The position numbers and the translations under genes are program-made. 10,192 nt of DNA from Lachnospiraceae bacterium (lineage in GTDB: Bacteria; Bacillota; Clostridia; Oscillospirales; Ruminococcaceae), in NCBI GenBank assembly GCA_023664705.1, contig JAMPFE010000068.1, forward strand, positions 1 to 10,192, given 5' to 3'. Below the pieces are notes generated by a model. The model saw only the letters and a program-made list of their open reading frames with translations. It was not told the origin of the DNA and made no database searches. Shown here one piece after another: positions 5,996-10,192 of this stretch. How positions within the stretch are numbered: the stretch's first letter is position 1; every line of letters starts with the position of its first letter.

Positions 5996-8410
5996 TTACT
6001 TGTCGAGCAAGCCGTATTTCAGCTTTACGCGCTCCAGCGTTTCGAGCATGGGCTTGGAGAGGAACCAAAGGAAAACCGCCGTGGCGAGAGCGTGGACGAG
6101 GTCCATGGGCAGCCCCGTGACGTAATACCCGAGAATAACGCCGAGACTAAGCTCCTCCGTACCTTGGAGCAGCGCCGAGACGGGGTTCATTATGCCGCCG
6201 TATATCACGAGGGCGCTCACAGCGCCGAATATCGACAGCGGCAGGCGCGAGCGCTTCAGCAGCCCCGTTCGGCAGAGCGCTCCCGCGAGAAAGCCGATAA
6301 CGCCCGCCGCGAACATCTGCCACGGCGTCCAAGCGCCCTGCGAGAACATGATGTTCGATACGAGCATGGTCGCCGCGCCGACCAGAAAGCCCGTCTCCGC
6401 GCCGAGCGACGCGCCCGCGATTATCACGACGGCGAGCACGGGCTTGAACTGCGGGAGCATGAAAAACGCCGCTCTGCCCGCTATCCCGAGGGCGCAGAGC
6501 ACGGCGATGAGCACAAGCTCGCGCGCAAGCGGCTTCCGCCCCTCGAACACCATGAAAAACGGCAGCATGCACTCAATGAGCACCGCCGTTGCCGTTATAT
6601 AGTACTGCTTGTTGTCGAGCAGCACAAGCCCGAGGTAAAGCGTTAAGGGGATAAAGAATATGACAAGGGCGACGGCAACTTTTGTCCTTTTGGGGAGCTT
6701 TTTCTTCGTTTTTTCGGGTGCGGGTTTGCAGTTAATCGCAGTTTTTTTCGGCAGCGGCGCGGTCTCGGCGGGGGGGCGCTTTTTCCGCTCGGGGAGCTTG
6801 CCGCCTATCGCCGCAATAACGTCGCTCACCGTGACCGCGTTCGGGATAATGCCGCGCGACATACGGCCCGCGGCTGTCGTGTAAAAGGCGTTGCCCGAGA
6901 AAAAATCGCGCGGCTCGCCCTCGGAGACGACGCTCCCGTCGAAAAACAGCGCGCAGCGGTCGGCGTACTCGGCGCAGAACTCCGCATCGTGGCTGACTGT
7001 TACGACGCACGCGCCGCCGCCGAGAAGCTCCCCGAGGATGTCCGCGAGCTCGGCTTTGAGCTCCGCGTCCAAGCCCTTTGTCGGCTCGTCCAGCAGCAGT
7101 ATCTCGGGCTCGGACAGCAGCAGCTTGGCGAGCGCCGCGCGCTGAATTTCGCCGCCCGAGAGGTCGTAGGGGTGGCAGTTCCCAAGATTTTCCAGACGGC
7201 AGAGGGAGAGCGTTTGCGCTATCCTTTCGCGCTTTTGCTCCTCGGGCATTTTGTCGGGCAGCGCGCTCTCAAGCTCGGCGTAAACGGTCTTGGCGGCGAA
7301 AAGCAGCCGCGGCTCCTGCGGGAGCATACGGATTTTTCCGTTTGCCTTGACCTCGCCGCGGTAGGGCTTTTTCAGCCCCGCGAGCAGCTTCAGGAGCGTG
7401 GTTTTCCCCGCGCCGTTGCCGCCGAGAACACAGACGAGCTCGCCCGCCCTCGCCGAAAAATCGGCGTTCCGCACGACGTCGGGGAGCTCCCGCTCGTAGC
7501 GGAAATACGCGCCGCGGAGCGATATTTTTTCCTCTCCGAGCGCGCGGGGCGTTTTTTTCGGCACGGGCAGGACGGGGCGCTCGGCGGTGTATCCCGCGAG
7601 AAAGCGCCGCCCCTCGCTTACCGAAACGGGGCATTTTTCATTTGCGCCGACGGAGCTCCAGACGCGCATCGCGGACGGCATCGCGGGGAACATTTCGTGT
7701 CCGCTTGCCTTGAGAAAGCCGCCGAGCTCCGAGGGGCTGCCCGAAAACAGCAGCCGCCCGTCCTCCATTGCCGCGCAGACGCTCGCCAAGGGGAGCGCCT
7801 CCTCGAGGCGGTGCTCCGTGAGTATCACGGTGGTACCGAGCTCCGTGTTGATCCTTTTCAGCGCCGCGAGGAACTCCGAGGCGGCTATGGGGTCGAGCTG
7901 CGCCGTGGGCTCGTCGAGTATCAGCAGCTTCGGCTGCATTACCGTTACGGCGGCGAGGTTGAGCAGCTGCTTTTGCCCGCCCGAGAGCTCCGAAACGCTT
8001 TTGCGGAACAGGCTCTCAACGCCGAAGAAGGACGCCGTTTCGGCAACGCGGCGGCGTATCGTCGGGGCGTCGCAGCCGAGGCTCTCCAAGCCGAACGCCA
8101 GCTCGTGCCAGACCTTGTCCGTGACTATCTGCTCGTCGGGAGACTGCCGCACAAAGCCTATCAGCGCGGCGCTTTCGCGTTCGCCGAGCGCGGAAAGCGG
8201 TCTGCCCCCGAAGAGTATCTCCCCGCCGCGCTCTCCGTGCGGCGCGAGCTGCGGCTTGAGCTGCCGCAGGAGCGTGGTCTTGCCGCTGCCCGAGCGGCCG
8301 CAGACGACGAGGAAATCCCCCTCGCCGACCGAGAGCGAAACGTTGTCGAGCGCGGGCTTATCGCGCCCGGGATAACGAAACGTTAAATTTTTGAGCGCAA
8401 GGAGCTCCAT
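5996..8410 (-). CDS. ECF transporter fusion: two ABC ATPase domains plus S component (EcfA-EcfA-S), corrinoid-type inferred
   Basis: One 804-residue chain carries three normally separate ECF subunits. ATPase domain 1 (about 1-235) has Walker A GRSGSGKT (38-45), Q-loop Q89, signature LSGGQ (142-146), Walker B LLILDE (162-167) and switch H200. ATPase domain 2 (about 293-515) has Walker A GGNGAGKT (330-337), Q365, LSGGE (417-421), LLLLDE (437-442) and H474. Both sites look catalytically complete. A Pro/Lys-rich linker (about 538-577) leads to a membrane domain (about 578-804) with around six hydrophobic helices. Its motif GAETGFLVGA then GAWTPWQM (670-699) is typical of a Firmicutes S-component family I associate with CbrT-like cobalamin transport. 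The ATG at 8410 has GGGAGG upstream and overlaps the ecfT 3' end by 28 nt. The two-ATPase fusion is common; adding the S component is less usual. The substrate is inferred from family memory and neighbouring genes. Confidence 0.93.
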   Translation of the reverse strand: MELLALKNLTFRYPGRDKPALDNVSLSVGEGDFLVVCGRSGSGKTTLLRQLKPQLAPHGERGGEILFGGRPLSALGERESAALIGFVRQSPDEQIVTDKVWHELAFGLESLGCDAPTIRRRVAETASFFGVESLFRKSVSELSGGQKQLLNLAAVTVMQPKLLILDEPTAQLDPIAASEFLAALKRINTELGTTVILTEHRLEEALPLASVCAAMEDGRLLFSGSPSELGGFLKASGHEMFPAMPSAMRVWSSVGANEKCPVSVSEGRRFLAGYTAERPVLPVPKKTPRALGEEKISLRGAYFRYERELPDVVRNADFSARAGELVCVLGGNGAGKTTLLKLLAGLKKPYRGEVKANGKIRMLPQEPRLLFAAKTVYAELESALPDKMPEEQKRERIAQTLSLCRLENLGNCHPYDLSGGEIQRAALAKLLLSEPEILLLDEPTKGLDAELKAELADILGELLGGGACVVTVSHDAEFCAEYADRCALFFDGSVVSEGEPRDFFSGNAFYTTAAGRMSRGIIPNAVTVSDVIAAIGGKLPERKKRPPAETAPLPKKTAINCKPAPEKTKKKLPKRTKVAVALVIFFIPLTLYLGLVLLDNKQYYITATAVLIECMLPFFMVFEGRKPLARELVLIAVLCALGIAGRAAFFMLPQFKPVLAVVIIAGASLGAETGFLVGAATMLVSNIMFSQGAWTPWQMFAAGVIGFLAGALCRTGLLKRSRLPLSIFGAVSALVIYGGIMNPVSALLQGTEELSLGVILGYYVTGLPMDLVHALATAVFLWFLSKPMLETLERVKLKYGLLDK

Positions 8411-9261
8411 TGCTTATCCTCCCGAATGTCCATTGCGAACGGCGTTGCGCAAACGCCGAGATACGTTATTTCAAGCCCTATCGTAAGCGGCTCGGCGAGT
8501 TTTCCGCCCATGCTTGGGAAATATTGCCAGTGAAGATTTCCCGAAAACGCGCCGCTGAGCAGAAAAACCGCGCATAAGCCGAGCCATAGCAACATGCCCT
8601 TGTCGCGCTCCGTGAACGCGAAGAGCGAGAACGCCGTTCTTCCGCGGAGCCCGTAGCCGCGGCTTTTCATGCTGTCGGCGGTCTCTATCGAGCCCTCGAG
8701 CGCCCACGCCGTCACTGCCGAAAAGCAGGCGAGGGCGTTTTTCAGCGCGCTTTTGTTCGCGCCGCCGACGGAACGCGCCTTGCGTATCAGCGAGAGCCGA
8801 TTTACAAAACGCGGCACGAACCGCAGCGTCATGCTGAGCACGAGCGACAGCGAGGGGGCGATCTTCCCGAACAGGTACACGAGCTTGTCCGAGGTCATTA
8901 TTTCCGAAAAGCAGCCGAACCATACCAGCACGCACGCCAGCATGACCGCCGCCGCGAGACCGTAGGCTATGCTCTCGAGCGTGAGGGGGTTGCCCGTCGG
9001 GAGATAGCATAATATCGTCGCGCCGCGGTGATTGAAAAGGGGGTTAATAAGCGCCGCTGTCAGCATTATCGGCAGCGCGTATCTTGCCAGAAACCCCGCG
9101 GCTTTTCGTCCTTTCAGTTTAACGTAATAAAGCACGGCTCCCAGCAGCGAGACAAGCAGGCAGACGGGGTGCGTAAGGAACATGGAAAAGCCTATCACCA
9201 AGCCGAAATACGCGAGATTTACGACGGGGTGGCACTCCCCGAAGGCGCTCCTTTTTTCCAT
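8383..9261 (-). CDS. ecfT: energy-coupling factor transporter transmembrane protein EcfT (CbiQ family)
   Basis: This 292-residue membrane protein is the ECF scaffold that transmits ATP-driven movement from the ATPases to the S component. It shows several hydrophobic segments (about 14-47, 58-75, 95-120, 126-146, 222-240, 258-276). The two cytoplasmic Arg-containing coupling motifs expected of EcfT are KARS (161-164) and SRGYG (200-204), spaced as in the family. Length is normal to slightly long. The ATG at 9261 has GGGAGG a few bases upstream and starts one base after the stop of the DUF4430 gene. Its own end overlaps the ATPase/S fusion by 28 nt, which implies translational coupling and a stoichiometric complex. 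It is most likely the dedicated T subunit of this operon's transporter, not a shared one. Confidence 0.95.
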   Translation of the reverse strand: MEKRSAFGECHPVVNLAYFGLVIGFSMFLTHPVCLLVSLLGAVLYYVKLKGRKAAGFLARYALPIMLTAALINPLFNHRGATILCYLPTGNPLTLESIAYGLAAAVMLACVLVWFGCFSEIMTSDKLVYLFGKIAPSLSLVLSMTLRFVPRFVNRLSLIRKARSVGGANKSALKNALACFSAVTAWALEGSIETADSMKSRGYGLRGRTAFSLFAFTERDKGMLLWLGLCAVFLLSGAFSGNLHWQYFPSMGGKLAEPLTIGLEITYLGVCATPFAMDIREDKQWSSLRSKI

Positions 9262-9262
9262 T

Positions 9263-9745
9263 TTATTCCTCCCGTTTCAGGTCGCCGCCGAGGTCGCAGG
9301 TATACCGCCATTCGACAACGTCGCCGTTTTGGAGCGCACAGCCGCTGCTCCCGTAATTTTTGAACTCGCCGTTTACGCCGTACAGCCAGCCCGAGCCGCT
9401 GCCGCAGTCGAACTCGTAGAGGTTGTTTATCCCCTCTATGTAGGCGCTGCCGTAGAGCGGCGTCCACGAGAACTCCATGTGGATGCGGTTCTCCGCGCAG
9501 ACGCGCTTTAACAGGTCGAAGACCGTCTCCCCGTCGGAAAAGGAGACCTCGCCCGAAAAGATAACGCCGTCGGGCGGGAGCAGCTCCGCCTTGCCGCTTT
9601 CAAGCTCGTTCATATTGTCGAATATCGTCGAACAATCTATTAACAATGTGCAGAGGTTCTCCGCAGCGCTCTCGGACTGACCGTCGGACGGAGAGCAGCC
9701 GCAGAAGCCCATTAGGATACACAATATCAGCAAAATCTTTCTCAT
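9263..9745 (-). CDS. DUF4430 (transcobalamin C-terminal-like) lipoprotein, 160 aa
   Basis: The N-terminus MRKILLILCILMGFCGCS is a lipoprotein-type signal; C17 after Gly is the probable lipidated residue, though the lipobox is not canonical. After a short linker, residues about 60-152 form a DUF4430 domain: VSFSDGETVFDLLKRVC, then a tyrosine/Gly-rich stretch (YIEGINNLYEFDCGSGSGWLYGVNGEF) and the ending GDVVEWRYTCDLG. DUF4430 is related to the C-terminal beta domain of animal transcobalamin and intrinsic factor, which closes over bound cobalamin. GGAG at 9752-9755 lies 6 nt before the ATG at 9745, which overlaps the stop of the upstream toroid gene (ATGA). Together with that protein it probably forms a surface binding pair feeding the ECF transporter. 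The domain call is strong; the corrinoid ligand is inferred. Confidence 0.88.
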   Translation of the reverse strand: MRKILLILCILMGFCGCSPSDGQSESAAENLCTLLIDCSTIFDNMNELESGKAELLPPDGVIFSGEVSFSDGETVFDLLKRVCAENRIHMEFSWTPLYGSAYIEGINNLYEFDCGSGSGWLYGVNGEFKNYGSSGCALQNGDVVEWRYTCDLGGDLKREE

Positions 9746-10192
9746 CGCTTACTCCGTTTGATGATAATAATAACGACAACGGCTGCCGCAGCACCGACAA
9801 GCACAAACGCGATAACAAAGCCGCTTTTCGGCGTTTCGGCAGCGCTGCCGTCGGAAAAAACGCTTAAAGTCTCGCTGTCGGCGCTGTAATCGTTTTCAGA
9901 ACCGTTTTCGGGGACTGTCGGCGAGCCGATGTCGCTCATATCGTAAAGCGCGGTCTTATGCTGCTTAAAGCGGAAATACGCGGCGAGGGCGCAATAGCCC
10001 TGCTCGGTCGCCATGCCGTCGGGCTTGCCGCCCGCGAGGTGCGAAAAACCGCCGTCCGCGTAGAAATCCAGCAGCGCGTCAAGGACCGTGCGCCCGTTCT
10101 TGATGAAGCGCGCGTCGCCGTCGGGGTCGATCCCGAGCGCGGTCAGCGCGACGAGCACCTGCGCGCAGGTCTCCGCGCACGCGCCGTCTATG
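9742..10192 (-). CDS. prenyltransferase/squalene-cyclase-like alpha-toroid protein with C-terminal membrane anchor (partial, 5' end off window)
   Basis: The last 149 residues of a longer protein are visible; the frame stays open to the window edge, so the GTG near 10158 is an internal Val codon and not a start. The first part (ETCAQVLVALTALGIDPDGD, then DGGFSHLAGGKPDGMATEQG, then YCALAAYFRF) has the helix-pair repeats with GGF and ATEQ motifs typical of the alpha/alpha toroid found in terpenoid cyclases and in the cobalamin-binding N-domain of transcobalamin. A Ser/Glu/Asp-rich spacer (about 80-120) follows, then a single hydrophobic helix (SGFVIAFVLVGAAAAVVVIIII) and a basic tail (KRSKR), which anchors the protein with its domain outside the cell. 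It is translationally coupled to the DUF4430 lipoprotein gene. A catalytic cyclase role is unlikely in this context. Confidence 0.88.
   Translation of the reverse strand, partial: IDGACAETCAQVLVALTALGIDPDGDARFIKNGRTVLDALLDFYADGGFSHLAGGKPDGMATEQGYCALAAYFRFKQHKTALYDMSDIGSPTVPENGSENDYSADSETLSVFSDGSAAETPKSGFVIAFVLVGAAAAVVVIIIIKRSKR

Noticed and set aside
5914..6120. Small plus-strand open frame of 68 codons across the terminator
   Set aside because: It runs through the terminator hairpin and into the 3' end of the fusion gene, with no ribosome binding site or recognisable product.
6989..8386. Long plus-strand open frame of 465 codons opposite the ATPase fusion
   Set aside because: It is a mirror frame of a GC-rich gene with clear ABC motifs on the minus strand; its translation is Arg/Glu/Ala-rich with no recognisable domain.
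9742..10158. Treating the toroid fragment as a complete 138-aa gene starting at GTG 10158
   Set aside because: The frame remains open upstream with the family-typical residues ETCAQ, and the domain would be truncated; it is the 3' part of a longer gene.
1..10192. CRISPR array, tRNA, rRNA, insertion sequence or integrase
   Set aside because: I looked for regularly spaced repeats, tRNA-like cloverleaf ends and transposase or recombinase motifs and saw none in the window.

Overview
The window reads as chromosomal DNA of a Gram-positive gut-type Clostridia (Oscillospiraceae/Ruminococcus-like). This is inferred from strong GGAGG ribosome binding sites at nearly every gene, group-II ECF transporter genes, a Firmicutes-type glycine-tailed HTH regulator and a TraG/VirD4-like ATPase of the kind common in gut Firmicutes. 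No rRNA, tRNA or taxonomic marker is present, so the assignment is soft. Every supported gene lies on the minus strand, so transcription runs from high to low coordinates.

Right part (10192 to about 5941): a four-gene operon with 1-28 nt junctions. It encodes a membrane-anchored alpha/alpha-toroid (prenyltransferase/squalene-cyclase-like) protein whose N-terminus is off the window, a DUF4430 (transcobalamin C-terminal-like) lipoprotein, an EcfT transmembrane coupling protein, and one 804-residue polypeptide that fuses two ECF ATPases to an ECF S component. It ends at a strong hairpin plus T7 terminator. The toroid and DUF4430 domains are the two halves of the transcobalamin/intrinsic-factor fold. 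The likely picture is surface capture of a corrinoid and hand-over to an ECF importer; the substrate is inferred, not shown.

Middle (about 5857 to 828): a visibly more AT-rich block holding a 426-residue VirD4/TraG-type coupling ATPase without membrane segments, followed by three unrecognised proteins of 385, 405 and 394 residues. Two of these carry long Asp/Glu/Tyr-rich central segments. The last two genes form a translationally coupled pair driven by a consensus promoter (TTGACA, 17 bp, TATAAT) that overlaps the stop codon of the 385-residue gene. A roughly 60-nt leader with several perfect hairpins follows that promoter. No relaxase, VirB4, integrase or pilus gene is in the window, so this is either part of a conjugative element or an unfamiliar VirD4-linked module.

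Left part (about 770 to 1): a sigma-A-type promoter and a 19-bp palindrome precede a two-gene operon. Its genes are a 92-residue DUF3592-like beta-rich protein and, overlapping it by ATGA, an XRE-family HTH regulator that runs off the left edge.

The main points of interest are the split transcobalamin-like capture system joined to a three-domain ECF fusion, and the VirD4-like ATPase module with its unknown acidic partners and structured leader.
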